Source of the DNA: Aalborgiella sp043775055
GTDB taxonomy: Bacteria > Pseudomonadota > Gammaproteobacteria > Burkholderiales > Burkholderiaceae_C
Direction: 5' to 3'
Assembly: GCA_043775055.1 (NCBI GenBank)
Contig: JAYVSU010000130.1
Span: 1 to 51,013 of the forward strand
DNA length: 51,013 bases
This document shows, one piece after another, positions 7,691 through 15,830 of this stretch; the first letter of the stretch is position 1, and each line of letters starts with the position of its first letter. The notes under the pieces are model-generated. The model saw nothing but the letters and a program-made list of their open reading frames with translations, was not told where the DNA came from and searched no databases. Both the position numbers and the translations under genes were made by a program.

Positions 7691-9817
7691 TTAAGCCAAT
7701 AACGAGACGATATTGTCCGTGCCAGGCGCGCCAAAAGCCTGCTCTTTCAAGATGTGCAATTGGTCACGGACTCTTGCTGCTTTCTCGAATTCCAGGTCTT
7801 TGGCGTGTTGCATCATCAGCTTCTCCAAACGCTTGATTTCACGGCCAATGTCTTTTTCGCTCATGTCTTCAACTTTGGCGCGGTTCATGGCTTCGTTTTC
7901 TAGGCGCTCCATCTCGCGGCCAGCTTTTTCACTGTAGACGCCGTCAATCAGGTCTTTGATCTTCTTATTGATGCTGCGCGGCACGATGCCGTGGGCCTCG
8001 TTGTAGGCAATTTGCTTGTCGCGACGGCGCTGGGTTTCGTCCATGGCACGACGCATCGAGTCGGTGATTCTGTCGGCGTACAAAATAGCGCGCCCGTTCA
8101 AATTACGCGCCGCCCGACCAATGGTTTGAATCAACGACCGCTCTGAGCGTAAAAAGCCCTCTTTGTCCGCATCCAAAATCGCTACCAAACTGACCTCAGG
8201 CACGTCTAAACCTTCGCGCAGCAAATTGATGCCGACCAGTACGTCAAAAGCACCGAGGCGCAAATCGCGCAAAATCTCAACCCGCTCCACGGTGTCTATA
8301 TCACTGTGCAAATAACGCACCTTGACGCCGTTGTCCGCCAAATAGTCGGTCAACTGCTCGGCCATGCGCTTGGTCAAGGTGGTGATGAAGACGCGTTCTG
8401 ACTTCTCGACGCGGATACGAATCTCCTGCAGTACATCGTCCACCTGGCTGGTCGCGGGGCGGACCTCGACTTCGGGGTCAACCAAGCCGGTTGGCCGCAC
8501 AACTTGTTCAACCACCTGCCCTGCATGGTCTTTTTCCCACTGTGCCGGCGTGGCGGAAACCATCACCACTTGGCGCATTTTGGTCTCAAACTCGGCAAAT
8601 TTGAGCGGTCGGTTGTCCATCGCACTCGGTAGCCGGAAGCCATATTCCACCAACGTTGACTTGCGCGAGCGGTCGCCCAAGTACATTGCGCCAAACTGCC
8701 CGATGGTGACGTGGCTTTCGTCGATGAACATCATCGCGTCTTTGGGCATGTAATCGGTCAGCGTCGATGGCGGGTCGCCGGGCTTGGAGCCGCTCAAGTG
8801 GCGCGAGTAGTTCTCAATGCCTTTGCAATGCCCCACTTCAGTCAGCATTTCCAGGTCAAAACGGGTGCGCTGCTCAATCCGCTGCGCTTCGACCAGCTTG
8901 CCTTCCTTCAAAAAGTGTGAAATCCGCTCGGCCAGCTCAATCTTGATGGTTTCAATCGCTGTCACCACTTGGTCACGCGGGGTGACGTAATGGCTGCTCG
9001 GGTAGACCGTGAAACGCGGAATTTTTTGGCGAATTTTGCCCGTCAACGGGTCAAACAGCTGCAGCGACTCAATTTCGTCGTCAAACATCTCAATCCGCAC
9101 CGCCATCTCGGAATGCTCCGCTGGAAACACGTCGATTGTGTCGCCCCGCACTCGAAACGTGCCGCGTGAAAAATCCACATCGTTGCGTTTGTACTGCATG
9201 CGGATGAGCTGGATGATGGCATCGCGCTGGTTCAGCTTGTCGCCCGTACGCAGCGTCATGATCATCTTGTGGTACGCCTCGGGCTGGCCAATACCGTAAA
9301 TGGCCGAGACGGTGGCCACAATCACCACATCACGCCGCTCCAAAATGCTTTTGGTGCACGACAGTCGCATTTGCTCAATGTGCTCGTTGATGGCCGAGTC
9401 TTTCTCAATGAACAAATCGCGCTGCGGCACATAGGCCTCAGGCTGGTAATAGTCGTAGTAACTGACGAAGTATTCCACCGCGTTCTTAGGGAAAAACTCC
9501 TTGAACTCGCTGTACAACTGCGCCGCCAGCGTCTTGTTATGGCAAAACACAATAGCAGGCCGCCCTAAGCGCGCAATCACATTCGCCATCGTGAACGTCT
9601 TGCCCGACCCCGTGACGCCCAGCAGCGTCTGAAACACCTCCCCATCATTCACCCCCTCCACCAACTTGTTGATAGCCTGCGGCTGATCGCCCGCCGGCGG
9701 GTACGGTTGGTACAACTCAAACGGCGAGTTCGGGTAGCTGACGAACGTGCCTGTTTCTAAAGGCAAATCAGGCACGATCTCGGCGGGGTTGATGGATTTT
9801 GGCTTGGGTTTTGACAT
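7691..9817 (-). CDS. uvrB: Excinuclease ABC subunit B
   Basis: 708 residues; the usual length is about 670-700. DNA-damage-verifying helicase-like subunit of nucleotide excision repair. Walker A GVTGSGKTFTMANV lies near residue 65, the beta-hairpin YYDYYQPEAYVP near 120, the DEAD-like FIDESH near 365 and helicase motif VI QTIGRAARN near 570. The C-terminal UvrB/UvrC-interacting helix pair is at about residues 660-700. The N-terminal extension of about 25 residues (Pro-rich) is longer than in E. coli. It is transcribed away from a clear SOS box at 9903-9918, with a 48-bp repeat copy in between. Confidence 0.97.
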   Translation of the reverse strand: MSKPKPKSINPAEIVPDLPLETGTFVSYPNSPFELYQPYPPAGDQPQAINKLVEGVNDGEVFQTLLGVTGSGKTFTMANVIARLGRPAIVFCHNKTLAAQLYSEFKEFFPKNAVEYFVSYYDYYQPEAYVPQRDLFIEKDSAINEHIEQMRLSCTKSILERRDVVIVATVSAIYGIGQPEAYHKMIMTLRTGDKLNQRDAIIQLIRMQYKRNDVDFSRGTFRVRGDTIDVFPAEHSEMAVRIEMFDDEIESLQLFDPLTGKIRQKIPRFTVYPSSHYVTPRDQVVTAIETIKIELAERISHFLKEGKLVEAQRIEQRTRFDLEMLTEVGHCKGIENYSRHLSGSKPGDPPSTLTDYMPKDAMMFIDESHVTIGQFGAMYLGDRSRKSTLVEYGFRLPSAMDNRPLKFAEFETKMRQVVMVSATPAQWEKDHAGQVVEQVVRPTGLVDPEVEVRPATSQVDDVLQEIRIRVEKSERVFITTLTKRMAEQLTDYLADNGVKVRYLHSDIDTVERVEILRDLRLGAFDVLVGINLLREGLDVPEVSLVAILDADKEGFLRSERSLIQTIGRAARNLNGRAILYADRITDSMRRAMDETQRRRDKQIAYNEAHGIVPRSINKKIKDLIDGVYSEKAGREMERLENEAMNRAKVEDMSEKDIGREIKRLEKLMMQHAKDLEFEKAARVRDQLHILKEQAFGAPGTDNIVSLLA

Positions 9818-9822
9818 AGGGT

Positions 9823-9870
9823 GCTATGTATTTAATAGCAGCTTAGGCAGACATTATGCCGGCTGAGGTC
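9823..9870 (+). repeat. Dispersed 48-bp repeat, copy 3, between uvrB and the SOS box
   Basis: Plus orientation, starting GCTATGTATTTAATAGC and ending ATGCCGGCTGAGGTC; a more diverged right half than other copies. It lies 6 nt upstream of the uvrB start codon on the opposite strand. It therefore sits in the uvrB leader and displaces the SOS box to 86 nt from the start codon. It contains TAG at codon 8 of the TPAT frame. Confidence 0.75.
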
Positions 9871-9902
9871 GTATTGGGATATAAATTTACTTAGCTTAAT
9901 TG

Positions 9903-9918
9903 CTGTATTAATATACAG
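9903..9918. promoter_or_regulatory. LexA (SOS) box between uvrB and a small zinc-ribbon gene
   Basis: CTGTATTAATATACAG followed by TA matches the gammaproteobacterial/betaproteobacterial LexA consensus CTG-N10-CAG with an alternating T/A core. TATACT (9919-9924), a good -10 for the plus strand, abuts it. It is 31 nt upstream of the ATG at 9950 and 85 nt upstream of uvrB, so it could control both divergent genes. uvrB is LexA-controlled in E. coli (established). Confidence 0.8.
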
Positions 9919-9949
9919 TATACTTCATTTTCAATTTGGGGAGGTACTG

Positions 9950-10342
9950 ATGGTTGATGTTGTCCATGCAATTCAAAGCGCCATAGATATTACAGGTAGA
10001 CTGCGAAATCTTTCGAAGAAAATTGAAGACTCAGACTTCAAAATGCTCATAGCTGATCTTTTAGGTGAACTAGCCGATGCAAAAGTTAAAGTAGCGCAAT
10101 TACAAGGCGATTTAGCAAAATTAATTGAAGAAAATCAATCACTTACAGCAAAATTGACTGTCAAAACGTTACTAAAACCAATATTCAAAGATGGCGCGTA
10201 TACGCTTGAAGGAGACGAGGGAGCATTTTGTACATCTTGCTTTGACACGAAACAACAACGAGTACGAGTATCGAAGCTGGATCCACCATTCGACGAGTTA
10301 GGAAAATGGCAGTGTCCTTCTTGTCAATGCATTTTGAATTAG
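9950..10342 (+). CDS. Small coiled-coil / zinc-ribbon protein, probably SOS-induced
   Basis: 130 residues, preceded by a good ribosome-binding site (GGGGAGG). Residues about 10-75 are predicted by eye as helical with heptad-like hydrophobics (coiled coil). Residues 88-130 hold two CxxC pairs (CTSC near 94 and CPSC near 124), a zinc-ribbon arrangement. I do not recognise a named family. The gene is more AT-rich than uvrB and uses AAA/GAA/TTA codons freely, which hints at recent acquisition. The SOS box at 9903-9918 lies directly in its promoter, which suggests a damage-inducible function. Confidence 0.75.
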   Translation: MVDVVHAIQSAIDITGRLRNLSKKIEDSDFKMLIADLLGELADAKVKVAQLQGDLAKLIEENQSLTAKLTVKTLLKPIFKDGAYTLEGDEGAFCTSCFDTKQQRVRVSKLDPPFDELGKWQCPSCQCILN

Positions 10343-10359
10343 TGGATGTCACTCAATAC

Positions 10360-10407
10360 GCTATAATTATCATAGCTTCTTAAGCAATAAATACGCCGGC
10401 TACAGCC
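10360..10407 (+). repeat. Dispersed 48-bp repeat, copy 4, between convergent genes
   Basis: Plus orientation; the right half AATAAATACGCCGGCTACAG is a perfect match to the consensus, the left half reads GCTATAATTATCATAGC. TAA is at codon 8 of the TPAT frame. It occupies most of the 72-nt gap between the zinc-ribbon gene and the MNT gene, whose 3' ends face each other. Confidence 0.85.
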
Positions 10408-10414
10408 GATTAAC

Positions 10415-10717
10415 CTAGTGAAACTGGATAACTTGCTTGTCCTGCTCAACCAGCTTGCGAAAGCCTTCGCTCAGTGTTACCCATTCCACCACATCAACGC
10501 AGTAGGGAATATTAGATTCACTGAAAGCGAGCTTCAAATTGGCGCGGGCTTCGAAGCTTAGGGGTTTGTCGCCTACTAAGCACAAATCTAGATCTGAGTT
10601 TTTACCTGCATCACCCCGGGCGCGGGAGCCGAACGCCCAAGCTTCAAAGCTGGGAACGTGGTTGTGCAGAATGGTTTGTACCATTTGCAGGTGGTCGAGG
10701 CGTAAGGCGATGGACAT
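10415..10717 (-). CDS. MNT-type minimal nucleotidyltransferase (antitoxin candidate)
   Basis: 100 residues. The nucleotidyltransferase signature GSRARGDAGKNSDLDLCL lies at about residues 31-48, with Gly-Ser followed by the two metal-binding Asp of SDLDL. In HEPN-MNT (type VII) toxin-antitoxin systems such proteins neutralise the partner HEPN RNase, in studied cases by adding AMP. It follows the HEPN gene by 12 nt in the same transcription unit. Family certain; toxin-antitoxin activity inferred from the pairing. Confidence 0.85.
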   Translation of the reverse strand: MSIALRLDHLQMVQTILHNHVPSFEAWAFGSRARGDAGKNSDLDLCLVGDKPLSFEARANLKLAFSESNIPYCVDVVEWVTLSEGFRKLVEQDKQVIQFH

Positions 10718-10729
10718 AACGTTATGATT

Positions 10730-11128
10730 TTAAACAGTTTTCTCTAATTTGGCCAATGTAATTTGGGCATCAGCTAGGAAAATACGTGCTCTAACGAACG
10801 TTGCTGCGGCAGTGGTGTTGTCGTAGATGTGTGAGGTCTCATTTCTGGCATCGTAATGGCCAAACCAGCGCTCGGTGTCGTCAATCAAGCCAAATTTGGC
10901 CGCTTGGCGAAAGATGTCTTTTTTGGTGAGTAATTCAACTTCACTTACCTCAAACCGTGCTTTGAGCGTGCGCTGCAGTAGCTTCCAGCTTAAATCCATC
11001 GCAATCTCAAACCGCTGGATCACCCCATCTCGAACGGTCAGTAACTGCGGATATGCTGCATGCTCAGTAAAACCCAGCTCCAATGCGAGCAATGCGGAAC
11101 GTAAAACTGAGTAGTCGAGTTTAACCAT
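10730..11128 (-). CDS. HEPN-domain protein, HI0074 family (toxin candidate)
   Basis: 132 residues, all-helical in appearance. The HEPN RNase motif R-x4-6-H is present as RNETSH at about residue 94. HI0074-like proteins were first described as nucleotidyltransferase substrate-binding subunits and later grouped with HEPN toxins. It lies directly upstream of the MNT gene (12-nt gap). The gene uses ATG 11126-11128 and is flanked upstream by repeat copy 5. Confidence 0.85.
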   Translation of the reverse strand: MVKLDYSVLRSALLALELGFTEHAAYPQLLTVRDGVIQRFEIAMDLSWKLLQRTLKARFEVSEVELLTKKDIFRQAAKFGLIDDTERWFGHYDARNETSHIYDNTTAAATFVRARIFLADAQITLAKLEKTV

Positions 11129-11154
11129 GAACTAATTTTACCCCTCAATTATTC

Positions 11155-11202
11155 GCTATAATTTTTATAGCTTTTAAGTCAATAAAAACGATGGCTACAG
11201 TC
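11155..11202 (+). repeat. Dispersed 48-bp repeat, copy 5, between HEPN and marR genes
   Basis: Plus orientation, starting GCTATAATTTTTATAGC and ending ACGATGGCTACAGTC, diverged in the GCCGGC core (GATGGC). No stop in the TPAT frame. Together with copy 4 it brackets the HEPN-MNT pair. Confidence 0.75.
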
Positions 11203-11221
11203 AAATTTCTCAAGATTAAAG

Positions 11222-11728
11222 CTATACAGACCGCCCACCCCTCCTTCGATCCGCCTTTGGCAAATCAGGCGACACTTGCATGCCTTCGGCTTGGTTTTGT
11301 AGTTTGCGGAGCAAGGTGTCAAAAACGGCGATTTCATCCGCAGTCAGCACACTAACCAAGCCTCCATGAATCTCCAGCACTTGCGGAAACATGCTGTTAT
11401 AAAACTCGCGGCCTGACTCGGTCAGGGTCAGCTGGGCGCGGCGTCTGTCGTTGGCTTGGACTTGGCGGTGAATCAGCTTTTTTTGTACCAAGGTGGTGAT
11501 GGCTTTGGAGGTGCGGGCGCGGTCTAGCTGGGCATGTTGGGCGAGTTCAGAGGACATCAGCGCCTCATACTGCGCCAAAGCGGCTATCACCCGCCACTCG
11601 CGCCGTGTGATGCCGTAGCGCCCTTCGCACAGCCGAATCACGGGCGCACCGCCTATGCTGAGCAGACGATTGATGCGGTAGAGCAGCAAATCGTCAATCG
11701 TGGCTGGCTGAGCAAGGCTTTTATGCAT
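11222..11728 (-). CDS. MarR-family transcriptional regulator
   Basis: 168 residues. The winged helix-turn-helix spans about residues 45-120, with the recognition region SSELAQHAQLDRARTSKAI and the wing ANDRRRAQLTLTESG, a typical MarR pattern. The C-terminal tail is Arg-rich (PKADRRRGGRS). It is divergent from two Bug-type binding proteins and a sulfatase, which it probably regulates through the 123-bp shared intergenic region. The ligand cannot be read from sequence. Confidence 0.9.
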   Translation of the reverse strand: MHKSLAQPATIDDLLLYRINRLLSIGGAPVIRLCEGRYGITRREWRVIAALAQYEALMSSELAQHAQLDRARTSKAITTLVQKKLIHRQVQANDRRRAQLTLTESGREFYNSMFPQVLEIHGGLVSVLTADEIAVFDTLLRKLQNQAEGMQVSPDLPKADRRRGGRSV

Positions 11729-11770
11729 ACAGATACAGATTGGAGAAAGCTAGGGTAAACGATAGAGATG

Positions 11771-11785
11771 ATTGATTTGGTCAAT
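11771..11785. promoter_or_regulatory. Candidate MarR operator
   Basis: ATTGATTTGGTCAAT has 5-bp inverted arms (ATTGA/TCAAT) around a 5-nt centre and lies in the divergent region between marR and the first Bug gene. Size and TTG...CAA ends fit MarR-family operators. Inferred by eye. Confidence 0.4.
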
Positions 11786-11851
11786 TAATTGTGTTCGAAC
11801 TAGACTGCGATTGCAACGTCATTCCATAGGCAAGTAATTACAGGAGACTAC

Positions 11852-12817
11852 ATGAACATACTACAACGCATCACGCGCTACAGCGCTTTAACCACGGGCT
11901 TGCTACTGGCGCTGGCAGTAGCAGCGCAAGACAAAGCACCATTGAAGATTTTGGTGGGCTTTCCGGCAGGTGGCTCGGCAGACACGATTGCCCGTATCGT
12001 TGCCGATGCGGTGCGTGACGATTTCAATGGCGTGGTGGTTGAAAACAAACCGGGCGCAGCGGGTCGCATCGCTTTGCAACAAGTCAAAGCCGCCAAACCA
12101 GACGGCCAAACTGTGATTGTTTTGCCCAGCGGGCCGATGGTGGTGTTTCCGCACAGCTATAAAAACCTAGGTTATGACGCTGTGAAAGACTTCACGCCGA
12201 TTTCTCAACTCGCCCGCTTTCAGTTCGCCATCGTCTCTGGCCCGGCCACGAACGTGAAAACAATCAAAGAAATGATCGCCAATGTGAAGGCTGTGCCCGC
12301 TTCTGCGACCTATGCGTCATCAGGCAACGGCACGGTGCCGCACTTTTTGGGTGTCATGCTGGAGCAGGCGGCTGGCGTGCAAATGACGCATGTGCCGTTT
12401 CAAGGTGGTGCTCCTGCCAATACTGCGCTCTTGGGCGGGCATGTAGGCTACAACGTTGACGTTGTTTCAGAAGCCTTGGAGCTGCACCGCACCGGTAAAG
12501 TCCGCGTGATTGCAGTCTCTGGCCCCACCCGCGATGTACAGTTGCCTGAAGTGCCTACGCTCAAAGAGTCTGGCATTCCGATGGAGGCCACCGCTTGGTT
12601 TGCCATGTACGGCCCTGCGGGAATGCCTGCCGAAACCTTGTCCAAGCTCGAAAAAGTTGTACGCAATGCCATTGCAAAACCCGCTGTGCGCGAGCGTTTG
12701 CTCAAAATTGGCAATGAACCGATTGGTTCCACGTCTCTCGAACTTGCCGCCGTTCAACGTGCTGACTTAGCGCGCTGGGAGAAGCCTGTAAAGGCGACAG
12801 GTATCAGCCTAGACTAA
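11852..12817 (+). CDS. Bug/TctC-family periplasmic solute-binding protein
   Basis: 321 residues. A signal peptide of about 25 residues ends at VAAQD. The mature part has the TctC fold signatures: VGFPAGGSADTIARIVAD near residue 38, VVENKPGAAGRIA near 65 and the YDAVKDFTPIS loop near 110. Start supported by AGGAG 7 nt before ATG. Bug proteins capture carboxylates or similar small organic molecules; no tripartite TctAB membrane genes are nearby, as is usual for orphan Bug genes in Burkholderiales. It precedes a second Bug gene by 29 nt and a sulfatase. Substrate unknown. Confidence 0.9.
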   Translation: MNILQRITRYSALTTGLLLALAVAAQDKAPLKILVGFPAGGSADTIARIVADAVRDDFNGVVVENKPGAAGRIALQQVKAAKPDGQTVIVLPSGPMVVFPHSYKNLGYDAVKDFTPISQLARFQFAIVSGPATNVKTIKEMIANVKAVPASATYASSGNGTVPHFLGVMLEQAAGVQMTHVPFQGGAPANTALLGGHVGYNVDVVSEALELHRTGKVRVIAVSGPTRDVQLPEVPTLKESGIPMEATAWFAMYGPAGMPAETLSKLEKVVRNAIAKPAVRERLLKIGNEPIGSTSLELAAVQRADLARWEKPVKATGISLD

Positions 12818-12846
12818 ATATTTTTACTTCATAAAAGGAAAATCGT

Positions 12847-13812
12847 ATGGATCGCCGTCAACTCATACTTGTAGGTCTCGCTTTGTCGCAAGCTAGCTTG
12901 GCCAGCGCGCAGAGCTACCCGTCTAAGCCCATCAAAGTACTGATAGGCGTCCCCGCTGGCGGCACACAAGATGTTTTGACACGCGCTTTGGCCGATGCGA
13001 TGCGTGGGACGATGGGCAGCATCATCATCGACAACAAGTCTGGCGCAGCAGGTCGCATATCGGCCGAAACTGTGAAAAATGCCGACCCTGATGGCTACAC
13101 CTTGCTGCTGGGGCCAGCCAGCATCATGACCATTTTTCCCAACGTTTACAGCAAGCTCAATTACGACCCTATCAACGACTTTATCCCCATCATCAACGCT
13201 GCCAGTTTTGAGTTGGCCATGGTGGTTCATAAAAGTGTACCAGCCAACAATTTGACAGAATTTATCGCTTGGGCCAAAACGCAAGGTGACAAAGTGAGTT
13301 TTGCTTCTTATGGCGCAGGTACGCCATCGCACTTTTTGGGTGAAATGCTGAACCAATCGGCAGGTTTGAAGATGGTTCACGTGCCCTACCGTGGCTCGAC
13401 CCCAGCGCGGCAAGATGTGATGGGCGGTACGATTCCGGTGTACTTCGACACTGTGGGCGGCGCAATCACCATGCTGTCTACTGGTCGCGTCAAAGTGCTT
13501 GCCACCAGCGGTGCCAAACGCTCGCCGCCCATGCCTGACATGCTGACTTTTGTGGAACAAGGACATAAAGATGTCAAAGTGTCGGCCTGGTTTGCTTACT
13601 TCGCACCAGCCAAAACATCCAAACCCGTGGTTGACAAACTGCGCAGCGAGTTTATGAAAGCCGTCAACAGCCGAGAAGTTAGACAGCAATTGCTGGCCAA
13701 CGGCATGTACCCCGTTGGGGACGGCCCAGAAGCTTTGACAAAAACCATGCGCGAAGACATTGCGCGCTGGGGCGTTTTGGCTAAAGCAACTGGATTCAAA
13801 GTAACAGATTAA
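12847..13812 (+). CDS. Second Bug/TctC-family solute-binding protein
   Basis: 321 residues, the same length as its neighbour and probably an old tandem duplicate, though diverged (VGVPAGGTQDVLTRALAD replaces VGFPAGGSADTIARIVAD). A short signal peptide ends at about residue 22 (ASLASAQ). Family motifs IIDNKSGAAGRIS and YDPINDFIPI are present. AAGGAAA 7 nt before the start is a suitable ribosome-binding site. The sulfatase follows 14 nt after the stop, so the three genes form one operon. Confidence 0.9.
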   Translation: MDRRQLILVGLALSQASLASAQSYPSKPIKVLIGVPAGGTQDVLTRALADAMRGTMGSIIIDNKSGAAGRISAETVKNADPDGYTLLLGPASIMTIFPNVYSKLNYDPINDFIPIINAASFELAMVVHKSVPANNLTEFIAWAKTQGDKVSFASYGAGTPSHFLGEMLNQSAGLKMVHVPYRGSTPARQDVMGGTIPVYFDTVGGAITMLSTGRVKVLATSGAKRSPPMPDMLTFVEQGHKDVKVSAWFAYFAPAKTSKPVVDKLRSEFMKAVNSREVRQQLLANGMYPVGDGPEALTKTMREDIARWGVLAKATGFKVTD

Positions 13813-13826
13813 CTAACAAATTAAAC

Positions 13827-15152
13827 ATGACCCGCCCCAACATCATCTTCATCGTCGCCGACGACCTAGGCTTTGCCGACTTGGGCTGCTACGGCGGCAG
13901 AGACGCCAAATTTGGCGCTATTTCGCCGAATTTAGACGCTTTGGCCGCAAACGGCATCAAGTTCACTCAAGGTTATTCCAACTCCCCCGTCTGCTCGCCC
14001 ACCCGTTTTGCGCTGATGACGGCGCGCTACCAGTACCGCCTGCGCGGCGCGGCGGAGGAACCCATCAACAGCAGAGCGCGCACCAGCACCACGCTGGGGC
14101 TGCCGCCTGAGCACCCCACCCTGCCCTCACTGCTGCAAAAAAGCGGCTACAACACCGCACTCATGGGCAAATGGCATTTGGGCTACCCACCGGCGTTTGG
14201 GCCGCTGCGCTCCGGTTACGACGAGTTTTTTGGCCCGATGGCGGGAGGTGTGGACTACTTTACCCACTGCGCCAGCACGGGTGTGCATGACCTGTGGTTT
14301 GGCGAAGAAGAACGCGCCGAGGAAGGTTATTTAACCGATTTGATAACTAACCGTTCGGTCGATTACATTGAACGCATGGCGGCCGATGCCCAGTCTGGCA
14401 AGCCGTTTTTCCTCAGCATGCACTACACCGCACCGCACTGGCCATGGGAAACCCGCGACGACGAGGCCTTGGCGCAAGAGGTCAAAAACAACATCTTCCA
14501 CCTGCACGGCGGCAACATTCACACCTACCAGCGCATGATTCACCACATGGACGAAGGCATCGGCCAAGTCATGGACGCGCTGCGTGCCAACGGTTTGGTT
14601 GACAACACCTTGGTGGTTTTCACCAGTGACAACGGCGGCGAGCGCTTCTCAGACAACTGGCCACTGGTAGGTGGCAAGATGGATTTGACCGAAGGTGGTA
14701 TCCGCGTGCCGTGGATTGCGCACTGGCCGGCAGTGATTGCACAAGGCGGCCTCAGCACCCAACAGTGCATGACGATGGACTGGTCGGCCACCATGCTGGA
14801 GGCGGCAGGCGTGCAAGCGCACCCCGATTTTCCACTCGATGGCATCTCGGTTTTACCGATTTTGAAAGATGCCACACACCAGTTTCAACGCACCCTGCAT
14901 TGGCGTATGAACCACCGCAGCCAAAGGGCAATGCGGGTGGACGACTGGAAATACCTGATGGTGGACGGCAACGAATACTTGTTCAACATCCCCGCCGATG
15001 AGCGTGAACGCGCCAACTTAGCGCACCGTGAGCCTGAGCGTTTGGCTCAGATGCGCCAAGCGTGGGAAGACTGGAACGCCACCATGCCGCCGATTCCAGC
15101 GGATGCGACTGTGAGTTTGGGCTACTCGGTGAAGGATATGCCGCAGCGGTGA
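13827..15152 (+). CDS. Sulfatase (Cys-type, formylglycine-dependent)
   Basis: 441 residues, arylsulfatase/alkaline-phosphatase superfamily. The metal-binding start NIIFIVADDLGFADLGCYGG (about 4-23) and the sulfatase signature CSPTR (near residue 56) are seen; the Cys would be converted to formylglycine. Further motifs are GKWHLGYPPAFGP and FTSDNGGERFSDNW. No signal peptide is visible, so a cytoplasmic location is likely, unlike many arylsulfatases. The maturation enzyme is not in this window. Co-transcription with two Bug proteins suggests uptake and desulfation of an organic sulfate ester (inference). Confidence 0.9.
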   Translation: MTRPNIIFIVADDLGFADLGCYGGRDAKFGAISPNLDALAANGIKFTQGYSNSPVCSPTRFALMTARYQYRLRGAAEEPINSRARTSTTLGLPPEHPTLPSLLQKSGYNTALMGKWHLGYPPAFGPLRSGYDEFFGPMAGGVDYFTHCASTGVHDLWFGEEERAEEGYLTDLITNRSVDYIERMAADAQSGKPFFLSMHYTAPHWPWETRDDEALAQEVKNNIFHLHGGNIHTYQRMIHHMDEGIGQVMDALRANGLVDNTLVVFTSDNGGERFSDNWPLVGGKMDLTEGGIRVPWIAHWPAVIAQGGLSTQQCMTMDWSATMLEAAGVQAHPDFPLDGISVLPILKDATHQFQRTLHWRMNHRSQRAMRVDDWKYLMVDGNEYLFNIPADERERANLAHREPERLAQMRQAWEDWNATMPPIPADATVSLGYSVKDMPQR

Positions 15153-15196
15153 GGCTTTCAGGGCTCAAGCAGGTGTTTGTATTGTCTAATGCAGCC

Positions 15197-15589
15197 ATGC
15201 AACACCTGTTTCGACGGCTCTATCTGTATCGTGTCACCATCCTCGTGCTGGTTTGCACGCTGCCGGCCCTGTGCCAAGCAGCAGTGTCGCCAGCGACTCA
15301 ACATGAAATCGCCCACCTCTTCACCACGCTAGAAAACTCTGGCTGCCAGTTCAACCGCAACGGCTCTTGGTACAGCGCCAAGGAAGCGTCTGCGCACTTG
15401 CGGACCAAATACAGCTACTTGCAAGATAAAAATGGTGTCGATAGCGCAGAACAGTTCATTGAACGCGCTGCAACGCAAAGCAGCCTCAGCAGCAAGGCTT
15501 ACCAAATCAAATGCGAAGGCCTAGCTGCAGCACCGAGTGGGCCATGGTTCAAGGCGGTACTGGTCAAGTTCAGACAAACTGCAAAATAA
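15197..15589 (+). CDS. DUF5329-type secreted protein
   Basis: 130 residues from ATG 15197. A longer in-frame version overlaps the sulfatase end and lacks family-like sequence, so the shorter start is preferred; the ribosome-binding site is weak. A signal peptide (about 1-27: a basic RRLYLYR start, then a hydrophobic stretch ending CQA) precedes a small domain with two Cys (SGCQF, IKCEG) and the pattern FNRNGSWYSAKEASAHLRTKYSYLQ. This matches my recollection of DUF5329. Function unknown. Possible last gene of the sulfatase operon. Confidence 0.7.
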   Translation: MQHLFRRLYLYRVTILVLVCTLPALCQAAVSPATQHEIAHLFTTLENSGCQFNRNGSWYSAKEASAHLRTKYSYLQDKNGVDSAEQFIERAATQSSLSSKAYQIKCEGLAAAPSGPWFKAVLVKFRQTAK

Positions 15590-15602
15590 GAATCATGTTT
15601 TT

Positions 15603-15650
15603 GCTATGAATTTAATAGCTAATGAATGATTAAATATGCCGGCTACAGAT
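15603..15650 (+). repeat. Dispersed 48-bp repeat, copy 6, after the DUF5329 gene
   Basis: Plus orientation, starting GCTATGAATTTAATAGC and ending ATGCCGGCTACAGAT; TGA is at codon 9 of the TPAT frame. It begins 13 nt after the DUF5329 stop. The rest of 15590-15830 holds the terminator at 15743-15782 and no gene. Confidence 0.8.
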
Positions 15651-15742
15651 AACTATTGCTTTAAATTGCATCATATCCTCTTTTCCTTTGTGCAGGGAAT
15701 TAGGTGGTAATTCGCTGGGTGTTTGAATTCGTCGGACGCAAT

Positions 15743-15782
15743 AACGAAACGAGCGCCTGAACCCCGTAGAGTTCAGACGCTC
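15743..15782 (-). terminator. Terminator of the EF-hand gene
   Basis: Inverted arms GAGCG-C-CTGAAC (15751-15762) and GTTCAG-A-CGCTC (15771-15782) with one internal mismatch and an 8-nt loop. On the minus strand they are followed by GTTTCGTTATT, a modest U-rich tract. It lies about 50 nt after the EF-hand stop codon. Confidence 0.75.
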
Positions 15783-15830
15783 GCCGCACGAGTTCGCGTG
15801 CTGATTAAGTCAGTGTGAGTGGCGGCTTAA

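Noticed and set aside
10415..11128. Calling the HEPN-MNT pair an anti-phage defence island
   Set aside because: No other defence genes are near; only a toxin-antitoxin-like pair can be supported.
12829..13689. 286-codon minus-strand open frame opposite the second Bug gene
   Set aside because: It is entirely antisense to a well-supported gene, has no domain and has codon use expected of a shadow frame.
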